This document shows positions 25,352-34,324 of a DNA stretch of 64,000 bases, one piece after another. The notes under the pieces were generated by a model, which saw nothing but the letters and a program-made list of their open reading frames with translations, did no database searches and had not been told where the DNA came from. Source of the DNA: Streptomyces sp. NBC_00287. Lineage in GTDB: Bacteria > Actinomycetota > Actinomycetes > Streptomycetales > Streptomycetaceae. Made by a program: the position numbers and the translations under genes. The stretch lies in the NCBI RefSeq assembly GCF_036173105.1, contig NZ_CP108053.1:5084001-5148000 (forward strand), written 5' to 3'. Position 1 is the first letter of the stretch. Each line of letters begins with the position of its first letter.

Positions 25352-26206
25352 TCACCAGGCGAGCTGTGCGATCTCCTCCGCCACCACCGCGCACGCGTCC
25401 GCCGCCGGATCGATCAGCGGGAAGTGGCCCACATCCTCCAGCAGCGTCAGCCCCACCACCTCGCCCGCCTTCGCCGCCGCGTCCGCGTACGCCTCGGCGA
25501 CCGTCTGCGGGACGTCCACGTCCGTGCGGCCCTGGACGAGGGTGGTGGCGATGCCGGTGGGGAGCAGCAGCGCGGGATCGGCGTACGGCCGCCGCTCCGC
25601 GAACTCCTCTTCCCCGCCCAGGAGTTGGCGGGCCGCGCCGCCGCAGACGTCCAGCTTGTCGGCGACCGTGAAGTCGGCGATGGGGGCGAGGGCCACGACT
25701 CCGCGCAGGAACGGCGGGCCGTCGGTGCGCCAGGGGGCGTCGGTGGGGAGGAGGTGCCGTGCCGCAGCCCACAGGGCGAGGTGGCCGCCGGCGGAGTGTC
25801 CGGTGACGACCGTACGGCGGAGGTCGGCCTGCGGGAGGGCCTCTCGGGCCAGGGCCGGGAGGGCGTCCATCGCGGCGGCCACGTCGTCGAAGGTGTCGGG
25901 CCAGCGGCCGGCCGTGGTGCCCTGCCCTCCCCGCCGGTACTCCACATTGGCCACGGCGAAGCCCCGGCGGGCCAGGAAGTCGGCGAACGGGGTGATGTGC
26001 CGGCGGTCGTAGGGGGCGCGCCAGGCGCCGCCGTGCAGGACGACCACGAGGGGGGCGAGGGCGGTCTCCGTGCGCGGGGCGTAGAAGTCGATCACCTGGT
26101 CGGGGTGGTCGCCGTACGCGGCGGTGGCGTCGGGATCGACGGGCGGGTGCGAGAAGGCCGACTGCTCTTCGGCGGCGGACCGGGCTGCGGCGGCGTCGTC
26201 CGGCAT
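25352..26206 (-). CDS. Alpha/beta hydrolase; candidate kynurenine formamidase
   Basis: A 284-residue hydrolase starting at ATG 26206. It has the oxyanion-hole motif VVLHGGAWR near residue 55, the nucleophile elbow VTGHSAGGHLALW (Ser in GHSAG), an Asp in VQGRTDVDVP and the final His in EDVGHFPLID, which complete the triad. HGGxW is typical of arylformamidase and BD-FAE esterases. Arylformamidase would link kynA and kynU, encoded 7 kb away, and streptomycetes usually carry a formamidase gene near that pair. Assignment to this step is inference; a general esterase is the alternative. Confidence 0.7.
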   Translation of the reverse strand: MPDDAAAARSAAEEQSAFSHPPVDPDATAAYGDHPDQVIDFYAPRTETALAPLVVVLHGGAWRAPYDRRHITPFADFLARRGFAVANVEYRRGGQGTTAGRWPDTFDDVAAAMDALPALAREALPQADLRRTVVTGHSAGGHLALWAAARHLLPTDAPWRTDGPPFLRGVVALAPIADFTVADKLDVCGGAARQLLGGEEEFAERRPYADPALLLPTGIATTLVQGRTDVDVPQTVAEAYADAAAKAGEVVGLTLLEDVGHFPLIDPAADACAVVAEEIAQLAW

Positions 26207-26418
26207 GCTCCAACCTCTCAGCGACGAAACAGAATTGGCGGACCAGGTGAATGACTCGGCCGTTGGCGGGGACGGTATCAGGCCCGTGACGTGCGCGGAC
26301 ACGGGGATGTCACGCTGGGTGAGGGGTAACGGTTCTGTCGCGGGCCGAGGTGTATGTCGTCGCCCGCCCACCGAGTCACCCCTGGTCAGACCGGGGTAGG
26401 TCGGGCTAGCGTCCGTTC

Positions 26419-27624
26419 ATGGGAGCCTTCGATCCGTGGGACTCGGCGTTTCTCGCCGATCCGTACCCCGCTTACGCCGAGCTGCGTGCCCAGGGGCGTG
26501 TGCAGTACTTCGAGCCGACCGAGCAGTGGCTGGTGTCGCATCATGCCGATGTGTCGGCGCTGCTGCGTGACCGGCGGCTCGGGCGGACGTATCAGCATCG
26601 GTTCACGCATGAGGACTTCGGGCGGACTCCTCCGCCCGCTGAGCACGAGCCGTTCCACACGCTCAACGACCACGGGATGCTCGATCTGGAGCCGCCGGAC
26701 CACACCCGGATCCGGCGTCTGGTGTCGAAGGCGTTCACGCCGAGGACGGTGGAGCAGCTCAAGCCGTACGTCGCTCAGCTCGCCGGGGAGCTGGTGGATC
26801 GGCTGGTCGAGGCCGGGGGCGGGGATCTGCTCGCCGATGTCGCCGAGCCGCTGCCGGTCGCGGTGATCGCCGAGATGCTGGGGATTCCGGAGGCGGACCG
26901 GGCTCCGCTGCGGCCCTGGTCGGCCGATATCTGCGGGATGTACGAGCTGAGCCCGTCCGAGGAGACGGCCGCCAAGGCGGTGCGGGCTTCCGTCGAGTTC
27001 TCCGAGTATCTGCGGGAGCTGATCGCCGCGCGGCGCAAGGAGCCCGGCGACGATCTGATCTCCGGGCTCATCGCCGCCCACGACGAGGGCGACCGGCTCA
27101 CCGAGCAGGAGATGATCTCGACGGCCGTCCTGCTGCTGAACGCCGGGCACGAGGCGACGGTCAACTCCACCGTCAACGGCTGGTACGCCCTCTTCCGCAA
27201 CCCCGACCAGCTTGAAGCCCTGCGCGCCGACCACTCCCTGGTCCCGGGCGCCGTGGAAGAGCTGATGCGCTACGACACCCCGCTCCAGCTCTTCGAGCGC
27301 TGGGTCCTCGACGACATCGAGATCGACGGCACGGTGATTCCGCGCGGCGCCGAGATCGCGATGCTCTTCGGCTCCGCCAACCATGACCCCGAGGTGTTCC
27401 AGAACCCCGAGCGGCTCGACCTCACCCGCACCGAGAACCCGCACATCTCCTTCAGCGCCGGCATCCACTACTGCATCGGGGCTCCGCTGGCCCGTATCGA
27501 GCTGGCGGCGTCGATGACGGCTCTGCTGGAGCGGGCGCCGACGCTGAGTCTGGCGGCGGAGCCGGAGCGGAAGCCGAACTTTGTGATCCGGGGGTTGGAG
27601 GGGTTGAGCGTCGAGGTGGGGTGA
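26419..27624 (+). CDS. Cytochrome P450 (CYP107 type)
   Basis: A 401-residue soluble P450 starting at ATG 26419. The I-helix AGHEATVN holds the oxygen-activation acid/Thr, the K-helix EELMRYDTPLQLFERW supplies the ExxR equivalent, and the heme loop FSAGIHYCIGAPLAR places the Cys thiolate near residue 352; the usual first Gly of FGxGxHxC is Ser here. Between the alpha/beta hydrolase and purA, this position matches the CYP107U-type P450 conserved in streptomycetes. No ferredoxin gene lies nearby. The substrate is unknown. Confidence 0.9.
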   Translation: MGAFDPWDSAFLADPYPAYAELRAQGRVQYFEPTEQWLVSHHADVSALLRDRRLGRTYQHRFTHEDFGRTPPPAEHEPFHTLNDHGMLDLEPPDHTRIRRLVSKAFTPRTVEQLKPYVAQLAGELVDRLVEAGGGDLLADVAEPLPVAVIAEMLGIPEADRAPLRPWSADICGMYELSPSEETAAKAVRASVEFSEYLRELIAARRKEPGDDLISGLIAAHDEGDRLTEQEMISTAVLLLNAGHEATVNSTVNGWYALFRNPDQLEALRADHSLVPGAVEELMRYDTPLQLFERWVLDDIEIDGTVIPRGAEIAMLFGSANHDPEVFQNPERLDLTRTENPHISFSAGIHYCIGAPLARIELAASMTALLERAPTLSLAAEPERKPNFVIRGLEGLSVEVG

Positions 27625-27690
27625 TCACCCGTTCGGCTGATTGCCGAGCGAATCCCGGTCGATGGTCGTCGGCGGCTCGTCAAGCTGGTG

Positions 27691-27714
27691 CCTGCCTGCC
27701 TGCCTGCCTGCCTG
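27691..27714 (+). repeat. (CCTG)6 tetranucleotide microsatellite
   Basis: Six perfect CCTG copies run from 27691 to 27714, directly before the GAAGGGAGG ribosome site of the Uma2 gene. A tract of this length can slip during replication and may alter leader spacing or, if translation starts upstream, the reading frame. Confidence 0.9.
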
Positions 27715-27728
27715 CGAAGGGAGGCACC

Positions 27729-28322
27729 ATGACGGTTATGGCAGAACGCACGTCGTCTCAGTTGTCGGTGGACACGTTCGAGCGGATCGCCGAGTTCGCC
27801 GAGCGGGAGGACGAGACCGTCAAGTTCGAGTTCATCGACGGACGGATCGGGCTCTGCAAAGTAACGAACGGTAACCATGGCGCGATCATCATGTGGCTGA
27901 TCCGACAGTGCATGCGTGCTCGGCCCGAGCTCGATCTCAACCCGTTGCAGGGGCTGAAGGTCGAGGCCTATCGCAAAGGCAGGGCACGGCCCGACGGAGT
28001 GCTCGCTCCAGTCGATCACTTCGTCGGACAGGGCGACTGGGCCGATCCCGACGGAGTGCTCATGGCGGTCGAGGTCACATCGTACGACTCTGACACGCAT
28101 CAGCGTGATCGAGTGCAGAAGCCGCAGGCGTACGCCGAAGCGGGGATCCCGGTCTACCTGTTGATCGACCGGGACCACCTCTCCGTGCTCGTGCACAGCG
28201 ACCCGGATCCTGAGGACGGATACCAGGACATCCACATGGTCAAGCTGGGCGGGAAGGTCACCCTCCCCGATCCTGTCGGCATCGAACTCGACACCGAGGA
28301 CCTCAAGTCGTACATCGACTGA
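27729..28322 (+). CDS. Uma2-family (DUF820) putative endonuclease
   Basis: A 197-residue protein starting at ATG 27729 after GAAGGGAGG; ATG 27738 is an alternative. The PD-(D/E)XK-like fold of Uma2 is indicated by VKFEFIDGRI, RARPDGVLAP (the conserved PD), ADPDGVLMAVEVTSYDS (the ExK-like EVTS; Lys is replaced by Thr-Ser as in many members) and QKPQAYAEAGIPVYLLID. Uma2 proteins are abundant in Streptomyces and their function is unproven. The same frame is open upstream through the CCTG repeat to 27621, so longer products are possible. Confidence 0.85.
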   Translation: MTVMAERTSSQLSVDTFERIAEFAEREDETVKFEFIDGRIGLCKVTNGNHGAIIMWLIRQCMRARPELDLNPLQGLKVEAYRKGRARPDGVLAPVDHFVGQGDWADPDGVLMAVEVTSYDSDTHQRDRVQKPQAYAEAGIPVYLLIDRDHLSVLVHSDPDPEDGYQDIHMVKLGGKVTLPDPVGIELDTEDLKSYID

Positions 28323-28332
28323 CCGACGCCGC

Positions 28333-28557
28333 TCACCACCGCCCCCGCACCCGTTCCACCCCCGCCCACACACCCAGCCCCACGACGGCTCCGCCCAACA
28401 CCGCCAGCGGTAGTTCGGCGTAGAGCACGCTCCAGTCGGGGGCCTGTTCGAAGCGCCAGAAGCGTCCCCGGACGTCGACCGACCACACCGCGAGTCCGGC
28501 GCCCGCCCCCAGTGCCGTGGTCAGACAGCCGCCGGCGGCCTGTGTGCGTTGTCCCAT
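28333..28557 (-). CDS. Small membrane protein downstream of the ABC exporter
   Basis: A 74-residue protein starting at ATG 28557, with two hydrophobic segments (ALGAGAGLAVWS, and LPLAVLGGAVVGLGVWAGVE) and a basic tail. It is located 38 bases after the ABC permease stop, on the same strand, so it may be the last gene of that operon. No family is recognised. A longer frame upstream of the ATG is very Gly/Pro-rich and overlaps the permease, so the internal ATG is preferred. Confidence 0.45.
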   Translation of the reverse strand: MGQRTQAAGGCLTTALGAGAGLAVWSVDVRGRFWRFEQAPDWSVLYAELPLAVLGGAVVGLGVWAGVERVRGRW

Positions 28558-28595
28558 GCTCGGGACAGACGTGTGGAGGCCGCCCACGGGTTCCG

Positions 28596-30176
28596 TCAGG
28601 TCGTCATGTCCCGGCGTCGCAGGCCCGCCAGGCCCACCGCCACCAGTGCCGCCGCCAGCGCCAGCAGGACCAGCACCGGGCCCCACTCCATCCCGCCGCC
28701 CGGCAGCTTCGGGAGGTGGCCGAAGGGGGAGAGGTCCAGGACCGTCTGCGGGGCGTCCAGTGCGGGGCCCACCCAGCCGATCAGCAGGACGGCTCCGGCC
28801 ACCGCCCAGGCCGCCATCGCCGCGCGCGGCAGGACGCCGTACAGAAGGACCGCGAGGCCGCCGATGACCCAGATCGCCGGGAGTTGGACCAGGCAGGCGC
28901 CCAGGATGGGGGCGACCTCCTTGCCGTAGCCCACCGCGAAGCCCGCCCCCGCCAGCAGCATGATCAGGGCCGAGCCCGCGAAGGCGATCAGCAGGTGGCC
29001 GGCCGCCCAGCGCAGGCGGCCCACGGCGTTCGCCAGGACCGGTTCCGCTCGCATCGAGGTCTCCTCGCCGTGCAGGCGCAGGGTCGAGGAGACGATGTAC
29101 AGGGCCGCGATCAGGCCGAGCATGCTGACCATCGAGGCGAGGAACGCGTCCGTGATGCCGGACTGGCCGCCCATGCGCTGGAAGATCTCGCGGGCGTTCT
29201 CGTTGTCGCCGACCAGGTCCGCGACCCCGTCCGTGAGGCCGCCGTAAATGACTCCGGCCAGGAAGAAGCCGATCGACCAGCCGAGGACGGATCCGCGCTG
29301 CAGCCGCCAGGCCAGCGCGCCCGCCGTGCCGAGGCGGCCGAGTGCGGGGCCTGGTCGAGCGGGCAGGAAGCTCATGCCGACGTCCCGGCGCCCGGCCAGC
29401 TCATAGGCCACCGCGCCCTGGATCACCGCCGCCGCGAGGAACAGCAGCAGCACCCACCACCGTTCGTCCGCGAACGACCGCAGGTTCGACAGCCAGCCCA
29501 GCGGTGAGATCCAGGTCAGGGCGGAAGAGCCGTCGTCCGAGGCGGAGTCGCCCGCCGCGCGCAGGACGAAGGCCGCGCCCAGCAGGCCCGCCGTCAGGCC
29601 CCGCGCCAGCCGTGCGCTCTCCGTGAACTGCGCGACGATCGCCGCCAGCGTCGCGAACACCATGCCCACCCCGGCCAGGCCGAGACCGAAGGCAAGGGCT
29701 CCGGCGGCTCCTTGGCCCGCCAGGCCCACCGTCACCAGCAATGCGAGTACGGCGTTCGCGACCCCCGCCGTCAGCAGCGCCGCCGTCAGGGACGCCCTGC
29801 GCCCCACCATCCCGGACGCCACCAGCTCCTGCCGCCCGCTCTCCTCCTCGTCCCGTGTATGCCGTACGACGACCAGCAGGCTGACCACGGCCGCGAGCGC
29901 ACCCGCGTACACGCCGACCCGCCAGGCCGTCAGCGCGCCGAGGGAGTCGTCGAAGACCGGGCCGATCAGGGCGCGGAAGGAGGCGTTGGTGGCCGTGTCC
30001 TCCACCAGCCGGGCGCGGTCCGCGTCGGTCGCGTAGACGTTCTCCAGGGTGCTCGGCATCGACAGGATCATCAGCGCGTTCACCGCGACCCACACCGGGA
30101 TCATCAGCCGGTCGCGGCGCAGGGCGAACCGCAACAGCGTTGTGGTGCCCGCGAGTTCGGCGGTGGCCGTGGTCAT
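28596..30176 (-). CDS. ABC-2 type exporter permease (fused, 12 helices)
   Basis: A 526-residue membrane protein starting at ATG 30176, overlapping the ATP-binding gene stop by 4 bases. About 12 helices are visible, in two similar halves ([17 protein letters not shown] and [19 protein letters not shown] start each half). This matches the large ABC-2 permeases of Streptomyces drug exporters (DrrB/TetB-type annotations). Together with the ATPase it should form an exporter. The divergent GbsR/MarR-type regulator and inverted repeat at 31075-31113 suggest it is controlled by that protein. Confidence 0.85.
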   Translation of the reverse strand: MTTATAELAGTTTLLRFALRRDRLMIPVWVAVNALMILSMPSTLENVYATDADRARLVEDTATNASFRALIGPVFDDSLGALTAWRVGVYAGALAAVVSLLVVVRHTRDEEESGRQELVASGMVGRRASLTAALLTAGVANAVLALLVTVGLAGQGAAGALAFGLGLAGVGMVFATLAAIVAQFTESARLARGLTAGLLGAAFVLRAAGDSASDDGSSALTWISPLGWLSNLRSFADERWWVLLLFLAAAVIQGAVAYELAGRRDVGMSFLPARPGPALGRLGTAGALAWRLQRGSVLGWSIGFFLAGVIYGGLTDGVADLVGDNENAREIFQRMGGQSGITDAFLASMVSMLGLIAALYIVSSTLRLHGEETSMRAEPVLANAVGRLRWAAGHLLIAFAGSALIMLLAGAGFAVGYGKEVAPILGACLVQLPAIWVIGGLAVLLYGVLPRAAMAAWAVAGAVLLIGWVGPALDAPQTVLDLSPFGHLPKLPGGGMEWGPVLVLLALAAALVAVGLAGLRRRDMTT

Positions 30177-31063
30177 CGGGCCGCCTCCTGGTAGTGGCGC
30201 AGGAAGAGCTCCTCCAGCGTCGGCGGGGTCGAGGTCAGCGACCGTACGCCGGACTCGGCGAGCGACTTCAGTACGGCGTCCAGCTTGTCCGTGTCCACCT
30301 GGAGCCGGACCCGGTGGCCCTGGACGTCCAGGTCGTGCACGCCGGGCAGGTGCGTCAATCCGTTGGGCGCGGCGACCAGTTCGGCGGTGACGCTCGTCCG
30401 GGTGAGGTGCCGCAGGTCCGCGAGGGACCCGGTCTCGACCGTGCGCCCCTTGCGGATGATGCTCACCCGGTCGCAGAGCTCCTCGACCTCGCTGAGGATG
30501 TGCGAGGAGAGCAGGATCGTACGGCCGCGCTCCCGCTCCTCCTCCACGCAGCGCTGGAAGACCTCCTCCATCAGCGGGTCGAGGCCCGAGGTCGGCTCGT
30601 CCAGGATCAGCAGGTCCACGTCCGAGGCGAAGGCGGCGACCAGGGCGACCTTCTGACGGTTGCCCTTGGAGTAGGTGCGGCCCTTCTTGGTGGGGTCCAG
30701 CTCGAAGCGGTCGATGAGCTCGGTGCGTCGGCGTTGGTCGAGTCCGCCGCGGAGGCGGCCGTAGAGGTCGATCACCTCGCCGCCGGACAGGTTTCGCCAC
30801 AGGGTCACGTCGCCGGGGACGTAGGCGATGCGGCGGTGCACCTCGACGGCGTCCGCCCACGGGTCGCGGCCGAGGATCTGGGCGGCGCCGGAGTCGGGGC
30901 GCAGGAGGCCGAGCAGGACGCGGATGGTGGTGGATTTTCCGGCGCCGTTGGGGCCGAGGAAGCCGTGCACCTCGCCGGTGGTCACCTCCAGGTCGAGGCC
31001 GTCCAGGGCGTGGGTCTTGCCGAAGGCCTTGTGGAGTCCGGAGACGGTGATTGCCTTGGTCAT
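30173..31063 (-). CDS. ABC exporter ATP-binding protein
   Basis: A 296-residue ATPase: Walker [10 protein letters not shown] near residue 40, the Q-loop region [10 protein letters not shown], a degenerate signature [15 protein letters not shown] (typical of DrrA-like antibiotic exporters), Walker [14 protein letters not shown], and the switch His in [15 protein letters not shown]. The C-terminal 80 residues form the DUF4162-like domain of DrrA relatives. It is translationally coupled to the permease. The start ATG 31063 lies next to the shared promoter region. Confidence 0.93.
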   Translation of the reverse strand: MTKAITVSGLHKAFGKTHALDGLDLEVTTGEVHGFLGPNGAGKSTTIRVLLGLLRPDSGAAQILGRDPWADAVEVHRRIAYVPGDVTLWRNLSGGEVIDLYGRLRGGLDQRRRTELIDRFELDPTKKGRTYSKGNRQKVALVAAFASDVDLLILDEPTSGLDPLMEEVFQRCVEEERERGRTILLSSHILSEVEELCDRVSIIRKGRTVETGSLADLRHLTRTSVTAELVAAPNGLTHLPGVHDLDVQGHRVRLQVDTDKLDAVLKSLAESGVRSLTSTPPTLEELFLRHYQEAAR

Positions 31064-31074
31064 GGTTCAGAACG

Positions 31075-31130
31075 TACGCTTCTTTCAGAAATTTGTGAAG
31101 TTAAGGAAGCGTATGAATCCCCGATAGGAT
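31075..31130. promoter_or_regulatory. Divergent promoter with inverted repeat, exporter/GbsR
   Basis: TACGCTTC at 31075-31082 is repeated inverted (GAAGCGTA) at 31106-31113, in the 73-base divergent region between the exporter and the regulator. On the + strand TTAAGG (31101) and TAGGAT (31125-31130) are spaced by 18 bases as -35 and -10. The predicted transcript start coincides with the ATG at 31137, so the regulator may be leaderless. The repeat overlaps the promoter, as expected for autoregulation. Confidence 0.55.
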
Positions 31131-31136
31131 GTGCGC

Positions 31137-31634
31137 ATGACGGAAGCAGCCGAGGTGGGGCGGGACACGGATGCCGTGTCGAGGTTTGTCGAATCCTTCG
31201 CGGCGCAGCTGGTCGAGGCGGGGATGCAGCGCATGGCCGCCCGCGTGTTCGCTGCGCTGCTCGCGTCCGACGAGGGTGTTCTGACCTCCGCGGAACTGGG
31301 CGAGCAGCTCCAGATCAGCCCCGCGGCGGTCTCCGGCGCGGTCCGTTACCTCGCCCAGACCCACATGGTCTCCCGCGAACGCGAACCCGGCTCCCGCCGC
31401 GAGCGCTACCGCGTCCACGGCGACCAGTGGTACGAGGCCCTGACCAACCGCGAGGCCGTCATCAAGCGGTGGGAGGGGGCACTGCGGGAGGGCGTGGTGA
31501 GCCTCGGTCCGGACACCCCTGCGGGCCGCCGTATGGCCGAGACGCTGGCCTTCTTCGAGTTCATCGAGGGGGAGATCGCGGCGATGATGGAGCGGTGGAG
31601 GGTGCATCGGGAGCGGGATTTCGGGGGCGGGTGA
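31137..31634 (+). CDS. GbsR/MarR-type transcriptional regulator
   Basis: A 165-residue winged-helix protein starting at ATG 31137. Features are FVESFAAQLVEAGMQRMAARVFAALL (dimer helix), LTSAELGEQLQISPAAVSGAVRYL (helix-turn-helix) and SREREPGSRRERYRVHGDQWY (wing). This pattern is common in Streptomyces regulators encoded divergently from ABC exporters. It likely represses the exporter and itself by binding the inverted repeat upstream. The start overlaps a predicted leaderless transcript start. Confidence 0.85.
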   Translation: MTEAAEVGRDTDAVSRFVESFAAQLVEAGMQRMAARVFAALLASDEGVLTSAELGEQLQISPAAVSGAVRYLAQTHMVSREREPGSRRERYRVHGDQWYEALTNREAVIKRWEGALREGVVSLGPDTPAGRRMAETLAFFEFIEGEIAAMMERWRVHRERDFGGG

Positions 31635-31689
31635 TTTTGGGCGGGGGCGGGGTCCCTGGGTGCGGGCGGCCCCCCGGCAACTACGGCGA

Positions 31690-31965
31690 ACCGTGGGCCG
31701 TCTGGTGGGCCGCTTGATCAGCCGTCCGGTGGGCCGCCGCGGCGCTCCGCGCCCTACCGCGGCCGCCCGCTGTGCCGCCGAGTGGCCCGCCGCCCCGCGC
31801 CCTGCCGCGGCCGTCCGGTGGGCCGCCGTCCTGCGCCGCCCGTCCTGCCCCGGCCGCCCGGTGCCCCGCCGTCCCGCCCCCACGCGGCCCGGTGTGCCGC
31901 CGAGTGCCCCGCCGTCCCGCGCCTCGCCGGGGGCCGTCGGTGGGCCGCCGTCCCGCGCCCCACGC
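31690..31965. repeat. Degenerate GC-rich tandem repeat
   Basis: Between the GbsR gene and the convergent DAG-kinase-like gene lies about 275 bases of imperfect repeats, with variants of GGCCGTCCGGTGGGCCGCCG at about 31690, 31725, 31816 and 31940 and GTGCCGCCGAGTG at about 31773 and 31892. No gene in it has a normal codon pattern. It may be a decayed coding region or a recombination-derived array. Confidence 0.6.
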
Positions 31966-32811
31966 CTACGACGACGGCAACGTAAGCCCCAGTCCCCCCT
32001 CCCACACCGTCCACGTCCGGCGTCGTACCGGGCCCGCCTCCATCGCGTCCGCTCGGTATCTGAAGTCCGCTCCGGAGACCGTCACCCGGCGGCCGCGGGC
32101 CAGGAGGGGGGCCGCTTCTGCGCCTACCGAGGAGGGGCGGACCTCGATCGATGCTGTGCCTGAGCCGTGGGGGATGACCGAGATGCCCTCTACCGGCTGG
32201 TCCAGGTCGATCAGGGTGACTCCGTCGACCTCCACGCGGAGGCGGGCGGGGCCCGGGCCCGAGAGGGCCGGGGCCGGGCGGGGCGGGACCAGGGTTCGTA
32301 CGAGGGACTGGTACGTACGTAGCCAGGGGCGGCCGTCCATGGGCTCGGGGCTTCTTCCCGTCGGCGGTATCGGGGGGATGCGCAGCGTCCCCAGCACCAC
32401 CCCGTCGCTGTCGTCGACCAGCAGGTCCAGGCGCCGCTCCACCCCGTCCAGCACCGCCCGCGCCGCTGCCACCGCGCCCGTGGGGATGCCCAGGGCGCCG
32501 GCCAGGGACAGCGCGGCGCCCACCGGGACCACCGACAGCGCACATCCGGCCAGCTCCCGCCGCCGGTGCAGCAGGGACACCGCGCGCAGCAGGGCCCGGT
32601 CGTCGCCCACCACGACCGGCCGCCGGGACCCGCGCCGCGCCAGCGCCCGGGCGAATTCCTCGGGCCCCTCCGGCAGGCACACCTTCGTCGCGGCACCCGC
32701 GCTGAGCACGTCTTTCGCGATCCTGACGGACTCCCCGTCCGTATGCCGGGCTGCCGGATCGATGACCACCAGCAGCTGATCGGACGTCGCGAAAGTCGCC
32801 ACCTCGGCCAT
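31966..32811 (-). CDS. Diacylglycerol kinase-like family protein
   Basis: A 281-residue protein starting at ATG 32811. The first 120 residues resemble the DAGK/LCB5 catalytic fold: LLVVIDPAARHTDGESVRIAKDVL, RRPVVVGDDRALLRAV, SVVPVGAALSLAGALGIPTG in place of the usual GGDGT and GTGNDFAR loops. The middle is low-complexity with DGRPWLRTYQS. Because the GGDGT motif is not intact, catalytic activity is doubtful. It is divergent from purA, a conserved arrangement in streptomycetes. Confidence 0.6.
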   Translation of the reverse strand: MAEVATFATSDQLLVVIDPAARHTDGESVRIAKDVLSAGAATKVCLPEGPEEFARALARRGSRRPVVVGDDRALLRAVSLLHRRRELAGCALSVVPVGAALSLAGALGIPTGAVAAARAVLDGVERRLDLLVDDSDGVVLGTLRIPPIPPTGRSPEPMDGRPWLRTYQSLVRTLVPPRPAPALSGPGPARLRVEVDGVTLIDLDQPVEGISVIPHGSGTASIEVRPSSVGAEAAPLLARGRRVTVSGADFRYRADAMEAGPVRRRTWTVWEGGLGLTLPSS

Positions 32812-32827
32812 GCCTCGCTTCCTCGGG

Positions 32828-32872
32828 TAGCATCTTTGTGCAAGAGCCCCTTGCGCTATTGCGCCAGGGGCT
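32828..32872 (+). promoter_or_regulatory. purA promoter element and leader hairpin
   Basis: TAGCAT at 32828-32833 fits a -10 element. About 12 bases further is a 12-base stem AGCCCCTTGCGC (32845-32856), loop TATT, GCGCCAGGGGCT (32861-32872), with one mismatch. The stem would be at the extreme 5' end of the purA transcript, 114 bases before its start codon, either as a transcript-stabilising hairpin or an attenuator. No strong -35 is visible. Confidence 0.4.
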
Positions 32873-32986
32873 TCGTCTATTCCGGGGCATCCGGTCCGAC
32901 AGGTTGCGGCCGACGAAGGTCGCCGGTGTACGTACGTCGTACGCCCCTGACCTTGGACATGCCCCGCCCGGAAGGGGTGTACGCGC

Positions 32987-34270
32987 GTGCCCGCACTTGT
33001 GCTGCTCGGTGCTCAGTGGGGTGACGAAGGCAAGGGAAAGGCCACCGACCTGCTCGGTGGCTCGGTCGATTATGTGGTGCGCTACCAGGGCGGCAACAAC
33101 GCCGGCCATACGGTGGTCGTGGGCGATCAGAAGTACGCCCTGCACCTTCTCCCTTCCGGAATCCTGTCCCCGGGGTGCACCCCGGTCATCGGCAACGGCG
33201 TCGTCGTCGACCCGTCGGTCCTGCTCTCCGAGCTGAGCGGGCTGAACGACCGAGGCGTCGACACGTCCAAGCTCCTCATCAGCGGAAACGCGCACATCAT
33301 CACGCCTTACAACGTGACGGTGGACAAGGTGACGGAACGCTTCCTCGGGAAGCGGAAGATCGGGACCACCGGTCGAGGGATCGGCCCCACCTATGCCGAC
33401 AAGATCAACCGCGTCGGTATCCGGGTCCAGGACCTGTACGACGAGTCGATCCTCCAGCAGAAGGTCGAGGCGGCGCTCGACGTCAAGAACCAACTGCTGA
33501 CCAAGCTCTACAACCGGCGCGCGATCGCCGTGGACCAGGTCGTCGAGGAGCTGCTGGGCTACGCCGAGCAGATCAAGCCGTACGTCGCCGACACGGTGCT
33601 TGTCCTGAACCAGGCCCTGGAGGAGGACAAGGTCGTCCTGTTCGAGGGCGGCCAGGGCACGCTGCTGGACATCGACCACGGCACGTACCCCTTCGTGACG
33701 TCGAGCAACCCGACCGCCGGTGGTGCCTGCACCGGTGCCGGTGTCGGCCCGACGAAGATCAGCCGGGTCATCGGCATCCTGAAGGCGTACACCACCCGTG
33801 TCGGTGCCGGTCCGTTCCCGACGGAACTCTTCGACGAGGACGGCGACGCACTGCGCCGCATCGGCGGTGAGCGGGGTGTGACGACCGGTCGTGACCGGCG
33901 TTGCGGCTGGTTCGACGCGGTCATCGCCCGGTACGCCACGCGCGTCAACGGCCTGACCGACTTCTTCCTCACCAAGCTCGACGTCCTCACCGGCTGGGAG
34001 CAGATCCCGGTCTGTGTGGCGTACGAGATCGATGGCAAGCGGGTCGAGGAGCTGCCGTACTCGCAGAGCGACTTCCACCACGCGAAGCCGGTCTACGAGA
34101 TGCTGCCCGGCTGGAGCGAGGACATCAGCAAGGCGAAGTCCTTCTCCGACCTGCCGAAGAACGCCCAGTCCTACGTCAAGGCGCTGGAGGAGATGTCCGG
34201 CGCCCCGATCTCCGCGATCGGCGTGGGTCCGGGCCGGGACGAGACGATCGAGATCAACTCGTTCATCTGA
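32987..34270 (+). CDS. purA: Adenylosuccinate synthetase
   Basis: A 427-residue enzyme that joins IMP and aspartate with GTP in the first step from IMP to AMP. The GTPase-type P-loop [17 protein letters not shown] is at the N-terminus with catalytic Asp and the following [50 protein letters not shown] and the C-terminal [13 protein letters not shown] are all canonical. The length is normal. The start is GTG 32987; AAGGGGTG precedes it by 10 bases. A hairpin terminator follows. Confidence 0.98.
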   Translation: MPALVLLGAQWGDEGKGKATDLLGGSVDYVVRYQGGNNAGHTVVVGDQKYALHLLPSGILSPGCTPVIGNGVVVDPSVLLSELSGLNDRGVDTSKLLISGNAHIITPYNVTVDKVTERFLGKRKIGTTGRGIGPTYADKINRVGIRVQDLYDESILQQKVEAALDVKNQLLTKLYNRRAIAVDQVVEELLGYAEQIKPYVADTVLVLNQALEEDKVVLFEGGQGTLLDIDHGTYPFVTSSNPTAGGACTGAGVGPTKISRVIGILKAYTTRVGAGPFPTELFDEDGDALRRIGGERGVTTGRDRRCGWFDAVIARYATRVNGLTDFFLTKLDVLTGWEQIPVCVAYEIDGKRVEELPYSQSDFHHAKPVYEMLPGWSEDISKAKSFSDLPKNAQSYVKALEEMSGAPISAIGVGPGRDETIEINSFI

Positions 34271-34286
34271 GCGGCACTGGCTGTGT

Positions 34287-34318
34287 GAAAGGGGCGTCCC
34301 GGGTGGGGCGCCCCTTTC
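34287..34318 (+). terminator. purA terminator
   Basis: A 10-base perfect stem GAAAGGGGCG/CGCCCCTTTC (34287-34296 with 34309-34318), 17 bases after the purA stop. It also reads as a terminator for the convergent ABC permease gene. Confidence 0.85.
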
Positions 34319-34324
34319 GCGCGT

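Noticed and set aside
31135-32163. Plus-strand frames through the GC-rich repeat region as a secreted Pro/Ala-rich protein
   Set aside because: The frames start inside other genes, lack a ribosome site and show no third-position GC bias of real genes.
31754-34081. Open frame of about 775 codons on the minus strand across purA
   Set aside because: Antisense to purA, a certain gene; the composition is that of high-GC shadow frames.
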